Of a stretch of 64,000 nt of DNA, positions 26,758-36,073 are shown piece by piece. The stretch's first letter is position 1. The number at the start of each line of letters is the position of its first letter. The stretch is from Ornithinimicrobium ciconiae. Lineage in GTDB: Bacteria; Actinomycetota; Actinomycetes; Actinomycetales; Dermatophilaceae. The notes under the pieces are model-generated. The model was given only the letters and a program-made list of their open reading frames with translations. It did no database searches and had not been told where the DNA came from. The stretch lies in assembly GCF_007197575.1 (NCBI RefSeq), contig NZ_CP041616.1:2790001-2854000 (forward strand), in the 5' to 3' direction. Position numbers and translations under genes: made by a program.

Positions 26758-28028
26758 CAGAACAGCCTGCCCAGCCGGGGCAGCAGCAGTCCCGCACCGA
26801 CCACGCCCAGGCTCGGCAGCGGGATGGCCGGGAGTCGGGGACCGAGCTCAATCGGCACCCGCGGGACTCCGATGGGCCCGCCAATGCCGGGGAGCAGGCT
26901 GCGCAGCTCCTCCAGGCGCGGCAGCTCGTCGAGCAGGTCTCGCGGCCGCGGCACCAACGGAGCCATCGGACCCAGTGGGCCCAGGGGGAAGGCAGGTGAC
27001 GGGCGCAGGACCGTGGTGGCGATCTTCACGATCTCGTGACGGCGCCGGTAGATCTGGGCGCCGACCTGAGCGAGGAGGATCCGGTGGTCGTGCAGGGCGA
27101 ATCCGCCCTTGGCCAGGTAGTAGCCGCCCACGGTCACCGCACCGATCCCCGCGACGACCGGGTGCGGCATCACCATGGCGACGGCTCCGGGGATGGCCAG
27201 GGCCGCGGTGACCCGCAGGGTGAAGCCCTGCCATCCCTCATAACCGCCACCGTCGATGACGTCCGGGATGGCGCCGGAGATCACCACGACCGGCACGATG
27301 ACGCGGGCCGGGGCCATCGTGAGGAGGGCTAGGACCGGGCGTTTCATCACCACCTTGAGCAGCCGGTCGAGGCGCGCCTCGATGACCGCCCGAGCGAAAG
27401 GGTCGAAGGCGCGGGCGAGCCGGACAGAGCTGAGCAGCACCCGCCCGCCCACGACGACCAGCCCGCCACCGCGCCACAGCGGAGCCAGACCCTCACCGGC
27501 CTGGACCAGGTCCGCGAGGTCGTCCACCCCCACCCCGAGCCAGGAGTCACGCAGCACCCTGTCCACCCACTGGCGTCCGCGCTCGAGCTGGTTCTCCGCC
27601 CAGGCGATCTCATCGCCGGAGCGCCGGATCATCACCTCCAGCACGGTGATCCGCTGCCGCAGCACCTCCAGCTCCACGGGATCGGTGACTGTGCTCAGCG
27701 ACCGGATCAGCCGAGAGCGTTCGGCACCTGCCTCCTGCGCGTCCCGCTGCGCCGCCCGCACCACGCTCTGGGCGTGCGCGGCCTGGTCTGCCAGATCGGC
27801 GAGGGCGCTGGAGACCTCACTCACGGGCGCACACCGTGCGACCACAGCAGCGTGCATCCGGGCGGTTGCGGTCCGCTGTCCCAGTGCTGCGACCCCCTGC
27901 CAGCCGCTCGTGCTCTCCTGCGCCGCGCGCGTCAGCCGGGCAGCGACCTCCTCCAGCTCGGCCCGGCCCCGCACCAGCGTCTGCGCGGCCAACCGCAGAT
28001 CATCGGGTCGGGTCGCGAGCGCGGTCAT
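26757..28028 (-). CDS. WXG-motif helical protein with hydrophobic and proline-rich C-terminal part
   Basis: 423 residues. Residues about 1-95 form a helical hairpin with a WxG turn (SGWQGVAAL, Trp43), then a long coiled-coil stretch to about 160, then hydrophobic segments (VLALLTMAPARVIVPVVVIS; LAIPGAVAMVMPHPVVAGIG) and a Pro/Leu/Gly-rich tail. An N-terminal WXG100/LXG-like module on a longer protein is the architecture of ESX-type secreted effectors, but no C-terminal toxin motif is visible. It overlaps the upstream small gene by ATGA and the downstream gene by TGATG. Confidence 0.75.
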   Translation of the reverse strand: MTALATRPDDLRLAAQTLVRGRAELEEVAARLTRAAQESTSGWQGVAALGQRTATARMHAAVVARCAPVSEVSSALADLADQAAHAQSVVRAAQRDAQEAGAERSRLIRSLSTVTDPVELEVLRQRITVLEVMIRRSGDEIAWAENQLERGRQWVDRVLRDSWLGVGVDDLADLVQAGEGLAPLWRGGGLVVVGGRVLLSSVRLARAFDPFARAVIEARLDRLLKVVMKRPVLALLTMAPARVIVPVVVISGAIPDVIDGGGYEGWQGFTLRVTAALAIPGAVAMVMPHPVVAGIGAVTVGGYYLAKGGFALHDHRILLAQVGAQIYRRRHEIVKIATTVLRPSPAFPLGPLGPMAPLVPRPRDLLDELPRLEELRSLLPGIGGPIGVPRVPIELGPRLPAIPLPSLGVVGAGLLLPRLGRLF

Positions 28029-28330
28029 GGACGACCCACCGGGGTGAACCGACCACGTGCCTGCCGCTCCACCAGGTCATAGAGCTCAGCGGCCCGCTGG
28101 GTGGCGACGGACAGGGAGAGGCCTGCCTCGGCATACTGGGCCAGTCCCTGACTCCAGCGCTGGGAGACGACCGAACTGGTCCCGGCCAGAACTGCCGAGC
28201 CACCCGCGCTGCCGACCAGCACCAGCGCGCCGCTGATGCGCTGGGACGCGGCCCGCAGCTCCTCGACCGCCGTCCGGACGGTCGTTGCCGCGGTCTCCAG
28301 GGCCCACGGATCGATCTCAAACCTGCTCAT
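28025..28330 (-). CDS. Small WXG100-like helical protein
   Basis: 101 residues predicted as two helices separated by a Gly/Ser-rich turn, with a Trp-Ser-Gln-Gly sequence near residue 59 (QRWSQGLAQY) and a C-terminal YDLVERQ. Size, alpha-helical hairpin and first place in a coupled operon fit the WXG100 superfamily, although the canonical W-x-G is W-S-Q-G here. Such proteins usually pair with a partner and leave through a type VII (EccC-dependent) apparatus; no such genes are in the window. Confidence 0.65.
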   Translation of the reverse strand: MSRFEIDPWALETAATTVRTAVEELRAASQRISGALVLVGSAGGSAVLAGTSSVVSQRWSQGLAQYAEAGLSLSVATQRAAELYDLVERQARGRFTPVGRP

Positions 28331-28454
28331 CGCCCTCCCCCATCTCGCGGGCGTCCCTGCTGACGCCTCCCTGGGTTGTGCGGCACACGCTAGAGAAGCG
28401 GCGATCCGGCGCGCAGGAATTGTCCACAGGGTCCACGGCGATCCGCCCGTGCGA

Positions 28455-28518
28455 CAGGAAGGGAGATGCCCGCGTAGCCCCGCAGGCAGGAAGGGAGGTG
28501 GCCCGCGCAGCCCCGCGG
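28455..28518. repeat. 32-bp tandem duplication
   Basis: Two units beginning CAGGAAGGGAG (28455-28486 and 28487-28518), about 90% identical allowing a single-base shift, in the 210-bp spacer between the WXG100-like and TupA-like genes. The remainder of that spacer shows no gene. Confidence 0.7.
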
Positions 28519-28540
28519 TCAGGACGAGGTCGCTCAGCCC

Positions 28541-29635
28541 TCAGGTATGCGGCAACGAGGAGGTGGCAGCCATTGGTGCCGTGACGTCTCGGTCGTGCGG
28601 ACCGAAGGCCACGGCATAGGGCCGGCCCCGGGCGAACTCGAGGTTGAGACGGCCCTCCGCCTCGTCATACAGCCCGCCGAGCAGGCGGTCGTACTCCCGC
28701 GTGAAGCCTGCGGAGGACCCGGGAAGCGGTGTCAGCTCGCCGAGCATGATGCCCTCGGGCACCTGGTAGAGGTCGACCCGGACGAACGGGACCGGCATGG
28801 CGAGGGAGAGCACCCGTGCGGCCTCGACCATCTGCGCGAGGTCGCGGGGCACGGCGATGTCGGGGTCATGCCTGTGCACCTCCTGGAGCTGACCGAGATC
28901 CTGGCCTGCAGGGTCGAGGAAGCGATAGCTGAAGGAGCCCAGGTCGGCGTGCTTGGTCACGCGGCGCAGCATCGCGAAGACGACCTCGCCGTGGAAGGCA
29001 TAGATCTTCACGTCATCCGGCAGGACCGCCCCGGTGCCCGGCAGGACCTCTTCGACGAAGTAGGGGCCGGCCAGACCCTTCGTCTTCTCGTAGTGCCGGA
29101 CGATGCCCTCCGGATCGATCTCGTCGGCGGAGTCGATGAAGCGGAAGCCGTCACCGTGGCGACGCAGCGGCAGCACACCGTTGCCGCTGTAGCCACGGTT
29201 GCTCTTGACCACGAAGGTGTCCGGCAGCTCGGCCCACGGCACGTCCTCGATCCGCGGCCAGGAGCCAATCACCCGCGGCGTGGCAATGCCATAGCTGCGA
29301 GCCAGCTCGTAGTTGTGCAGCTTGGCCAGGAGCCGACGCCGGGGCATGTCCCGCTCGGGGTCCCGCGGAGCGGTGTAGCGCCCCACCCGGGCCTGCTCCA
29401 TGATGCGCACGTGCCACGACGGGTGCACGGGTGAGTACTTGCCCTCGCGCTGCTGCCGGCGCACCTGGTCGCGCTCCTGCGTGACCTTCTCGAGCTGCGC
29501 TGCGAGAGTGCTCACCCGCTGCGTGCTCTCGTCCAGTTGGCGCTGCAGTGACTTCTCGCTCTGCCGCAGTTGAGTCAACCGCTCGTCCCGCCAGGCGATC
29601 GGCGGAAACTGACGAAGCCTGGCACGCAGTCCCAT
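28541..29635 (-). CDS. TupA-like ATP-grasp protein with N-terminal coiled coil
   Basis: 364 residues. Residues about 15-70 are a charged coiled coil (heptads around LTQLRQSEKSLQRQLDEST), followed by an ATP-grasp region: KLHNYELARSYGIATPRVIG, FVVKSNRGYSGNGVLPL (nucleotide-binding Lys and Gly-rich loop), GPYFVEEVLPG, VRVDLYQVPEGIMLGELTPLPGS. Members of this TupA-like group (PF14305) occur in cell-surface polysaccharide or teichuronopeptide synthesis, forming amide bonds with acids. Acceptor and donor are unknown. ATG 29635 has GGAGG upstream; divergent from the LOG-family gene. Confidence 0.8.
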   Translation of the reverse strand: MGLRARLRQFPPIAWRDERLTQLRQSEKSLQRQLDESTQRVSTLAAQLEKVTQERDQVRRQQREGKYSPVHPSWHVRIMEQARVGRYTAPRDPERDMPRRRLLAKLHNYELARSYGIATPRVIGSWPRIEDVPWAELPDTFVVKSNRGYSGNGVLPLRRHGDGFRFIDSADEIDPEGIVRHYEKTKGLAGPYFVEEVLPGTGAVLPDDVKIYAFHGEVVFAMLRRVTKHADLGSFSYRFLDPAGQDLGQLQEVHRHDPDIAVPRDLAQMVEAARVLSLAMPVPFVRVDLYQVPEGIMLGELTPLPGSSAGFTREYDRLLGGLYDEAEGRLNLEFARGRPYAVAFGPHDRDVTAPMAATSSLPHT

Positions 29636-29729
29636 GCGTCCTCCATCCTGCCCGGGTGCCCCCGCCGGTCGGCAGCAGTCTGGCCCGATGGTATCCCCCG
29701 CGGGCTGCGGGCCCGGTTAGGGTCGGGAC

Positions 29730-30893
29730 ATGCATCGCGCCGAGCCACCGCACCGCGAGGTGCGCTACTCCCGGGCCCTCCGCACGCCGATGCCGGGCGT
29801 GATCCACGAGGTCTCCGACCTGCAGTCTCTCGACACGTTTCTGGAGGCGGGCGCGTCGCTGCGGGGGTCACGGCTGCAGGGGCTGGACCTCAGCGGCCAC
29901 GAGGCTGCGCTGCTGGCTCGGGAGGACCTCAGCGGCGTGGTCGTGCTGGGCGGTGTGCTGACACCGGCCCTGGAGCACCACCTGCGCACCCACGGGGCGA
30001 TCATCTTTCCCACCGACCCCAGCGCGCCCGTCCGGCCCTACCGTGGCTCGCTTTACACCGCCGCCGAGTTGTATGACGGACTGGCCCAGCACGGCTATGG
30101 GCGCACGACCGACGCGCGTGCCTACGCCTGGTTGCAGGACGCCGCCATCCGGCACGACGCCTATGTCACGGTGCTGCGGGCGATCCACGACGATGCGATA
30201 GCTGATGCCTTGGTGGACGTGGTCTCCGAGCGTCGGGTCGTCGGGGTGATGGGAGGCCACGCCCTGGCACGCGGGAGCGCCGGGTTCGCCGAGGCGGCGC
30301 ACCTTGGTCATACCCTGGCGGAGGCCGGGTATGTCGTGGCAACAGGGGGCGGTCCTGGCGCCATGGAGGCGGCGAACCTCGGCGCGTGGTGCCGTGAGGA
30401 GGGACAGCTCGCGCCCGCGCTGGAGCGGCTCTCGGCCGTCCCGCACTTTGTCGAGGGAATCGGTCCGTGGGCGCAGGTCGCCCTGGACATCGTGGAGGAT
30501 GCCACCGGTGGTCAGCCGCCGGCCGGGCCGCTGCGCAGCCTCGGCATCCCGACGTGGCACTACGGCCACGAGCCGCCCAACGTCTTCGGTGACCTGATCG
30601 CCAAATTCTTCAGCAATGCGCTGCGTGAGGACCTGCTGCTGCACCACAGCACCGCCGGGCTGGTCGTGCTGCCCGGCGCTGCCGGGACGGTCCAGGAGAT
30701 CTTCCAGATGGCGACCCGGCAGTACTACGAGGTCGACGGCCGGGTGCCCTCGGTGGTGCTGGTCGGGCGGGAGCACTGGACCGCACACCTGCCAGTCCAC
30801 CCGCTGCTGCAGGCACTGGGGCGCGATCGACCGATGGCTGCCCAGGTGCACCTGGTCGACACCGTCGAGGAGGCCGCTGCGCTCCTCGGCTGA
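29730..30893 (+). CDS. LOG-family nucleotide 5'-monophosphate nucleosidase-like protein (PpnN-type)
   Basis: 387 residues with a Rossmann-like LOG domain: VGVMGGHALARGS, YVVATGGGPGAMEAANLGA and, near the C-terminus, VVLPGAAGTVQEIFQ, the equivalent of the family motif PGGxGTxxE (second Gly replaced by Ala). The long N-terminal region (about 150 residues) resembles the bacterial PpnN group, which hydrolyses purine monophosphates to base and ribose-5-phosphate, rather than short plant-like LOG proteins. Cytosolic and monocistronic. It converges on rlmN with a duplicated 33-bp segment between. Confidence 0.82.
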   Translation: MHRAEPPHREVRYSRALRTPMPGVIHEVSDLQSLDTFLEAGASLRGSRLQGLDLSGHEAALLAREDLSGVVVLGGVLTPALEHHLRTHGAIIFPTDPSAPVRPYRGSLYTAAELYDGLAQHGYGRTTDARAYAWLQDAAIRHDAYVTVLRAIHDDAIADALVDVVSERRVVGVMGGHALARGSAGFAEAAHLGHTLAEAGYVVATGGGPGAMEAANLGAWCREEGQLAPALERLSAVPHFVEGIGPWAQVALDIVEDATGGQPPAGPLRSLGIPTWHYGHEPPNVFGDLIAKFFSNALREDLLLHHSTAGLVVLPGAAGTVQEIFQMATRQYYEVDGRVPSVVLVGREHWTAHLPVHPLLQALGRDRPMAAQVHLVDTVEEAAALLG

Positions 30894-30911
30894 GTCGCAC
30901 GCCCGGTCAGG

Positions 30912-30980
30912 TCAGACGGTGGCGGCAAACTGGCCGCAGGCGCCCTCTCAGACGGTGGCAGCCAGCTGGCCGCAGGCGCC
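30912..30980. repeat. 33-bp duplication of the 3' end of rlmN
   Basis: TCAGACGGTGGC... units at 30912-30944 and 30948-30980 differ at three positions and are separated by 3 nt. The second is the true end of rlmN (residues ACGQLAATV plus stop); the first is a displaced copy that would encode ACGQFAATV plus stop. Confidence 0.8.
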
Positions 30981-32114
30981 GTCGATCTCCGAGCCGCGCG
31001 TGTCGCGCACGGTGGTCGGGATGCCGTGGGCGCGTAGTCGCTCGACGAACTGCTGCTCCACACCCGGACGGGAGGCGGTCCACTTCGAGCCCGGCGTCGG
31101 GTTCAACGGGATCGGGTTGACGTGCACCCAGCCGCGACCGCGCGCGTTGAGCTTCTCCCCCAGCAGGTCGGCACGCCAGGCGTGATCGTTGATGTCCTTG
31201 ATCAACGCATACTCGATGCTGACCCGGCGACCGGTCGTCTCGTAGTAGCGGTAGGCAGCATCCAGCGCTTCATCCACCTTCCACCGCGTGTTGATCGGCA
31301 CCAGTTCGTCACGCAGCTCGTCGTCAGGGGCGTGCAGCGACAGGGCGAGGGTGACCGGGATGCCCTCCCGGCCCAGCTTGTCGATCGCCGGGACCAGCCC
31401 GACCGTCGACATCGTGATGCCGCGGGCAGACATGCCCAACCCCTCGGGCGAGGGGTCCACGAGGCGTCGGATCGCGTCCACGGCCTTGCGGTAGTTGGCC
31501 AGCGCCTCCCCCATCCCCATGAAGACCACGTTGCTGACCCGCAGGGCCTCCTCGGTGGACCCGGCACCGGCGTCGCCGCCGGCCAGGTCGCCGTGCCGCA
31601 GATAACGCGCAGCTGCCACGACCTGCTCGACGATCTCGGCGGTCGACAGGTTGCGGGTCAGGCCAGCCTGACCGGTCGCGCAGAACGGACAGTTCATGCC
31701 GCAGCCGGCCTGGCTCGAGATGCACATCGTGACCCGGCCCGGATAGCGCATGAGCACCGACTCGACCATCGCTCCGTCGTGCAGGCGGTGCACCTGCTTG
31801 ACGGTGGCGCCGTCGTCGGTGGACAGGGTGCGGACCGGCGTGAACAGCTGGGGCAGGACGCCGGTGACCAACTCCTCCCGGCCCTCCTTGGGCAGGTCGG
31901 TCATCTGCTCCGGGTCGGTGATCAGCCGCTCAAAGTAGTGACGGGAGATCTGGTCGGCCCGGAAGGGTTTGTGTCCGAGCTCGGTCAGCCAGGCACGCCG
32001 CCCGGCCATGTCGAGGTCGGCGAGGTGCTGGAGCGCCTTGCCCCGTCGGGGGGCGCTGAAGGTCAGCGTCCCGGGGGCGGGGCGCGTGCTGGGGATCGGC
32101 AGTTCGGTGGTCAT
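30948..32114 (-). CDS. rlmN: 23S rRNA (A2503-C2) methyltransferase, radical SAM
   Basis: 388 residues from ATG 32114. Radical-SAM CxxxCxxC in [33 protein letters not shown], the conserved [17 protein letters not shown] and the catalytic Cys region near the C-terminus ([15 protein letters not shown]). It methylates A2503 of 23S rRNA and A37 of some tRNAs. The longer open frame upstream is rejected because it enters the MFS gene region with no family similarity. Downstream of cdsA in backbone order, with an MFS gene between. Confidence 0.95.
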   Translation of the reverse strand: MTTELPIPSTRPAPGTLTFSAPRRGKALQHLADLDMAGRRAWLTELGHKPFRADQISRHYFERLITDPEQMTDLPKEGREELVTGVLPQLFTPVRTLSTDDGATVKQVHRLHDGAMVESVLMRYPGRVTMCISSQAGCGMNCPFCATGQAGLTRNLSTAEIVEQVVAAARYLRHGDLAGGDAGAGSTEEALRVSNVVFMGMGEALANYRKAVDAIRRLVDPSPEGLGMSARGITMSTVGLVPAIDKLGREGIPVTLALSLHAPDDELRDELVPINTRWKVDEALDAAYRYYETTGRRVSIEYALIKDINDHAWRADLLGEKLNARGRGWVHVNPIPLNPTPGSKWTASRPGVEQQFVERLRAHGIPTTVRDTRGSEIDGACGQLAATV

Positions 32115-32188
32115 CGCCACCCAGTCTCCCAGCCCTGGGCCCGAAAGCCCACTTCCGTGGATGCGGCCCCGGTGTCGGAGCCACTCCC

Positions 32189-33544
32189 TCATCCTCGGCG
32201 GGACAGGGGCACCAGCGTCAGCGACAGCAGGGCGAGGATGCCGTAGACCACCATGGCGTAGCCGGCCCGGTCTGCCGGAGCGCCCATGATCCAGGCGAGG
32301 GCCGAGGCGGTCAGGGTCCCCGCCAGGGCGGTGGCGATCACCTCTGACATCACCAGCGCCTGGGCCGCCTGGTGGGTGTCGATCCCGTCGGGCACCTGTG
32401 GGGTGTCCAGACCGCGGTTGAGGGTGTCCACATAACACAGCCCCATCCCCACGCCGCTGACCGTCCATCCCAGGACGAGCAGCGGCCAGGCTCCCGGAAA
32501 ACCTGGCAGGGTGGCCGTGCCCATGGTGGCGGCTCCCACCGCCAACAGCAGCGCTCCCCCGGTGACCCGTCGGACGTAGGCGCGCCTGCTCCGAGCCGGC
32601 CACCGGCCGCAGATCATCCCGAGCACGGCCCAGCCGACCCCACCGGCGCCCAGGAGCACGGCGAGCGAGCCGGCGTCGCGCCCCAGCAGGTCGTGGGCCG
32701 TGATGGCCACGATGGCGTGCGCCCCAAAGTAGGCGCCAGACAGGACCCCGATGATGAGAACCAGAGCACGACGTCCCTGCGTGCCAGTGGGCAGGATCCG
32801 TGCGGCCGCAGCCAGCACCGCGACCGCCCCTGCCACGGCCAGCAGGTTGCGCCCCCAGGAACTGCCGGCCAGGGACACCAGGGTGATGCCGGCGGCCAAC
32901 ACCGTCGCGGGCGCCAGGGCAAGCCGCTGCGGGCTCGTCTGCTCCGCCTGGTCCAGCTCACGAAGGCGCACGATCACCACGGCCCGCGCCACCAGGAAGA
33001 GCGGGAGGTACACGACCAGCGCCCACCGCCACCCGATCACGGCGCTGGCCCACCCGGCATACACCGGTCCCACCAGGGAGGCGACCAGCCAGACGAGGGC
33101 GTAGCCGGCCAGGGTCATCCGCCGCCAGTGCGGCGGCAGGGCTGTGGCCAGCGCGGAGAGGGAGACCGTCATCAGGGCACCGGCTGCCAGCGAAGCCAGG
33201 ACCCGCCCCGCCAGGAAGACGGTGAAGGTTGGGGCGAGCGCACTCACCACGCCGCCGAGGACGACCACGGGGGTGAGCCAGGCCAGCATCCGCGCCGCCG
33301 GCCACCGGGACAGCAGGCCTGCGCCAAGTGGCATGGTCAGGAACATCGCAGCCTGGGTCGCGGCCATGAGGACGCCGTAGCCATCCTTGGCGTCCAGGTC
33401 GCTGGCCATCAACGGCGTGATGGTCGACGTCAGATAGGACTGGCAGGCCGCGACCAGCTCGACCAGCAGCAGCGCCACCGCAAGGATCGCGGCGGACCGG
33501 CGACGGACCTGGCTGCTCGCGCTTGTCGTCAGGCCAGGAGACAT
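32189..33544 (-). CDS. Major facilitator superfamily transporter
   Basis: 451 residues, 12-14 hydrophobic segments, with the MFS loop 2-3 region ([15 protein letters not shown]) and a central charged loop ([18 protein letters not shown]). [16 protein letters not shown] after helix 1 resembles the drug:H+ antiporter-2 group. It has no adjacent regulator, so a drug-efflux role is only possible. Inserted between cdsA and rlmN, which are often adjacent; the 17-bp gap from cdsA suggests cotranscription. Confidence 0.8.
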   Translation of the reverse strand: MSPGLTTSASSQVRRRSAAILAVALLLVELVAACQSYLTSTITPLMASDLDAKDGYGVLMAATQAAMFLTMPLGAGLLSRWPAARMLAWLTPVVVLGGVVSALAPTFTVFLAGRVLASLAAGALMTVSLSALATALPPHWRRMTLAGYALVWLVASLVGPVYAGWASAVIGWRWALVVYLPLFLVARAVVIVRLRELDQAEQTSPQRLALAPATVLAAGITLVSLAGSSWGRNLLAVAGAVAVLAAAARILPTGTQGRRALVLIIGVLSGAYFGAHAIVAITAHDLLGRDAGSLAVLLGAGGVGWAVLGMICGRWPARSRRAYVRRVTGGALLLAVGAATMGTATLPGFPGAWPLLVLGWTVSGVGMGLCYVDTLNRGLDTPQVPDGIDTHQAAQALVMSEVIATALAGTLTASALAWIMGAPADRAGYAMVVYGILALLSLTLVPLSRRG

Positions 33545-33561
33545 GCCGGAATGCTAGCAAA

Positions 33562-34440
33562 CTATGCCACGGGAACGAACACCCCGAGGAGAAGCCAGGA
33601 CAGCGGTGCGGTGACCAGGAGCGAGTCGAGGCGGTCCATGACCCCGCCGTGCCCGGGCAACAGGCTGCCCATGTCCTTGATGCCCAGGTCACGCTTGATG
33701 GTGGACTCGGACAGATCACCGATCGTGGCGAAGCAGGCCGCGACCAGTCCGAGCAGGAGGCCGGCCCACCAGTCACCGCCGAGGAGCAGCGGGACGCTGA
33801 TCGCACCGGCCAGGACGCTGGCCAGGACCGAGCCGGCGAACCCCTCCCAGGATTTCTTGGGACTGATCGACGGGGCCATCGGATGCTTGCCCTTGAGCAC
33901 GCCGAGCGTGTAGCCGCCGATGTCACTCATGACCGTCACCAGGGCAAAGACGATGATCCGCTGCCCGCCGTCGGGCTCGGCGATCATCAGCGCAGCGAAC
34001 CCGGCCATCAGCGCCACATAGGTAACGATGAACACGCCGCCGGCGATGTCTCGGATCGCACCGGCAGGCTCTCCCACCGCGCGCCACAGCAGGATCGCCA
34101 GGCAGACCAGCCCATACCCGAGCATCAGCGCGGGCACGCCCCCCACATAGGCGATCGGGATGAGCGCGGCCCCGGCCACCACGGGCACCAGGGGCGGGTG
34201 CAGCCGCCCGGCGCGCAGCGCGGACACCATCTCGATCAGGGCGAGCAGGATCGCGACCGTGACCAGCACCACGAACGAGGGTGCCCACAGCAGCGCCGTG
34301 GCAATGACCAGCCCACCCAGGAACACTCCGACCCCGATCGCGGCCGGAAGGTTGCGACCGGCGCGTGATGACCGAGCCGGAGCCACGGGCTCAGCAGTGC
34401 GCTGCCGGGCTCGATACGCGCGCCGCGACAAGGCCTCCAT
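33562..34440 (-). CDS. cdsA: Phosphatidate cytidylyltransferase
   Basis: 292 residues, about eight membrane helices, with the C-terminal CDP-diacylglycerol synthase signature SDIGGYTLGVLKGKHP...SPKKSWEG and GDLSESTIKRDLGIKDMGSLLPGHGGVMDRLDS. It makes CDP-diacylglycerol from phosphatidate and CTP for phospholipid synthesis in the membrane. A basic N-terminal cytosolic extension of about 35 residues precedes the first helix. GAGGAGGG precedes the ATG. 28 bp downstream of frr, same direction. Confidence 0.94.
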   Translation of the reverse strand: MEALSRRAYRARQRTAEPVAPARSSRAGRNLPAAIGVGVFLGGLVIATALLWAPSFVVLVTVAILLALIEMVSALRAGRLHPPLVPVVAGAALIPIAYVGGVPALMLGYGLVCLAILLWRAVGEPAGAIRDIAGGVFIVTYVALMAGFAALMIAEPDGGQRIIVFALVTVMSDIGGYTLGVLKGKHPMAPSISPKKSWEGFAGSVLASVLAGAISVPLLLGGDWWAGLLLGLVAACFATIGDLSESTIKRDLGIKDMGSLLPGHGGVMDRLDSLLVTAPLSWLLLGVFVPVA

Positions 34441-34468
34441 GGCCCTCCTCCTCAGCTGTGTGGGTCGC

Positions 34469-35035
34469 TCAGACCTCCAGCAGTTCGGCTTCCTTGAGCT
34501 TGAGCACCTCGTCGACCTGATCCACGAACTTCTTGGTCAGCGCCTCGATCTCCTTCTCGGAGCGGGTGCCCTCATCCTCACCGATGTCGCCGTCCTTGAC
34601 CGCCTTGGAGATCGTGTCCATGGTCGCGCGCCGCACGTTGCGCACCGACACCTTGGCGTCTTCGCCCTTGGTGCGCGCCAGCTTGATGTACTCCTTGCGG
34701 CGGTCCTCGGTCAATTGAGGCATCACGATGCGGATGGCGTGGCCATCGTTGCTCGGGTTCAGTCCGAGGTCGCTCTCGCGAAGCGCCTTCTCGATGCCGC
34801 TCATCGCGCCCTTGTCGAACGGCGTGATGAGCACGGTGCGTGCATCGTGCACCTGGAACGAAGCGAGCTGCTGCATCGGGGTCGCGGCGCCGTAGTAGTC
34901 GACCAGCAACTTGCTGAACATGGCCGGGTGCGCACGGCCGGTGCGGATCGAAGCCATGTCCTCGCGGGCGACCTCCAGGGCCTTGCCCATCTTGTCCTCG
35001 GCCTCCATGATGGCCATCTCGATCGCTTCGGACAT
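34469..35035 (-). CDS. frr: Ribosome recycling factor
   Basis: 188 residues with the RRF three-helix domain: MGKALEVAREDMASIRTGRAHP, TPMQQLASFQVHDART, PFDKGAMSGIEKALRESDLGLNPSNDG, LTEDRRKEYIK and RNVRRATMD. It splits post-termination ribosomes with EF-G. Length is typical (about 185). AAGGAG lies 9 nt before the ATG. Downstream of pyrH across a spacer of tandem repeats. Confidence 0.97.
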   Translation of the reverse strand: MSEAIEMAIMEAEDKMGKALEVAREDMASIRTGRAHPAMFSKLLVDYYGAATPMQQLASFQVHDARTVLITPFDKGAMSGIEKALRESDLGLNPSNDGHAIRIVMPQLTEDRRKEYIKLARTKGEDAKVSVRNVRRATMDTISKAVKDGDIGEDEGTRSEKEIEALTKKFVDQVDEVLKLKEAELLEV

Positions 35036-35093
35036 CAGCTCTTGCTCCTTGTGTCGGTGCGCCCGGTGGCGCGGTGTGCGTCGGTCTGCTCGG

Positions 35094-35169
35094 CTGCGGT
35101 GCTTATCGAACTGCGGTGCTATCGAACTGCGGTGCTCATCGAACTGCGCTGCCTATCGAATTGCGGTGG
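35094..35169. repeat. 16-17-bp tandem repeat between pyrH and frr
   Basis: Four units of CTGCGGTGCTTATCGAA type (35094-35110, 35111-35126, 35127-35143, 35144-35160) with small indels, plus a partial unit to 35169. In the message, the array sits between the pyrH stop and the frr ribosome-binding site. No ORF or palindrome explains it. Confidence 0.8.
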
Positions 35170-35181
35170 TCACCGTCGGAC

Positions 35182-35976
35182 TCACCCGGCCGTGACTAGT
35201 GTGCCGATCTTCTCACCACGCAGGGCGCGAGTGATGCTGTCCTCGCCGCCCATGCCGAAGACCAGCATGTCCAGGCCATTCTCCATGCACAGGCTGAACG
35301 CGGCAGCGTCCACGACCTTCAGGTTGCTCGTCAGGGCATCAGAGTAGGTGAGCGTCTCCAGTTTGACCGCGTCGGGGTGGGTGCGCGGGTCAGCGGTGTA
35401 GACACCATCCACGCCGTGCTTGCTCATGAGCACCACATCACAGTGGATCTCCAGGGCGCGCTGCGCCGAGACGGTGTCGGTGGAGAAGTAGGGCATGCCC
35501 GCCCCCGCTCCGAAGATGACGACCCGCCCCTTCTCCATGTGTCGGATCGCCCGGCGCGGGATGTAGGGCTCGGCGACCTGCCCCATGGTGATCGCTGTCT
35601 GGACGCGGGTGGGCACACCCTCCTTCTCCAGGTAGTCCTGCAGCGCCAGGCAGTTCATCACGGTGCCGAGCATGCCCATGTAGTCCGCCCGGGCACGGTC
35701 CATCCCGCGCTGCTGCAGCTGGGCACCGCGGAAGAAGTTGCCACCGCCCATCACCACTGCGATCTGCACGCCCTCGCGCGCAGCCCGGGCGATCTGCCGG
35801 GCAATGCCACGCACGACGTCCGGGTCGAGCCCGACACTGCCACCACCGAAGGCCTCGCCAGAGAGCTTCAACAGCACTCGGCGCCCGGGCTCGGCCCCCT
35901 CTGGCGCGTCGTCGCCCAACGGGTCAGGAGCGGTGGCGGCGAACACTTCGTGGGTGGTGGATAGGCGCTCGGACAC
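35182..35976 (-). CDS. pyrH: UMP kinase
   Basis: 264 residues from GTG 35976, chosen because AGGAGG lies 4-5 nt upstream. Amino-acid-kinase fold motifs: [75 protein letters not shown]. It phosphorylates UMP to UDP in pyrimidine metabolism. The N-terminal 30 residues are an Ala/Glu/Pro-rich extension seen in some actinobacterial homologues. In the order rpsB-tsf-(CPBP)-pyrH-frr. Confidence 0.95.
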   Translation of the reverse strand: MSERLSTTHEVFAATAPDPLGDDAPEGAEPGRRVLLKLSGEAFGGGSVGLDPDVVRGIARQIARAAREGVQIAVVMGGGNFFRGAQLQQRGMDRARADYMGMLGTVMNCLALQDYLEKEGVPTRVQTAITMGQVAEPYIPRRAIRHMEKGRVVIFGAGAGMPYFSTDTVSAQRALEIHCDVVLMSKHGVDGVYTADPRTHPDAVKLETLTYSDALTSNLKVVDAAAFSLCMENGLDMLVFGMGGEDSITRALRGEKIGTLVTAG

Positions 35977-36073
35977 GAAGCCTCCTGATGTGCTGCTGCG
36001 GTGAGGGGTCGCTCGATACTGCCACACCGGAGCCGGTGGGCCCCACTTCGGCAAGTGGGGGCCGAAGGGGTGC

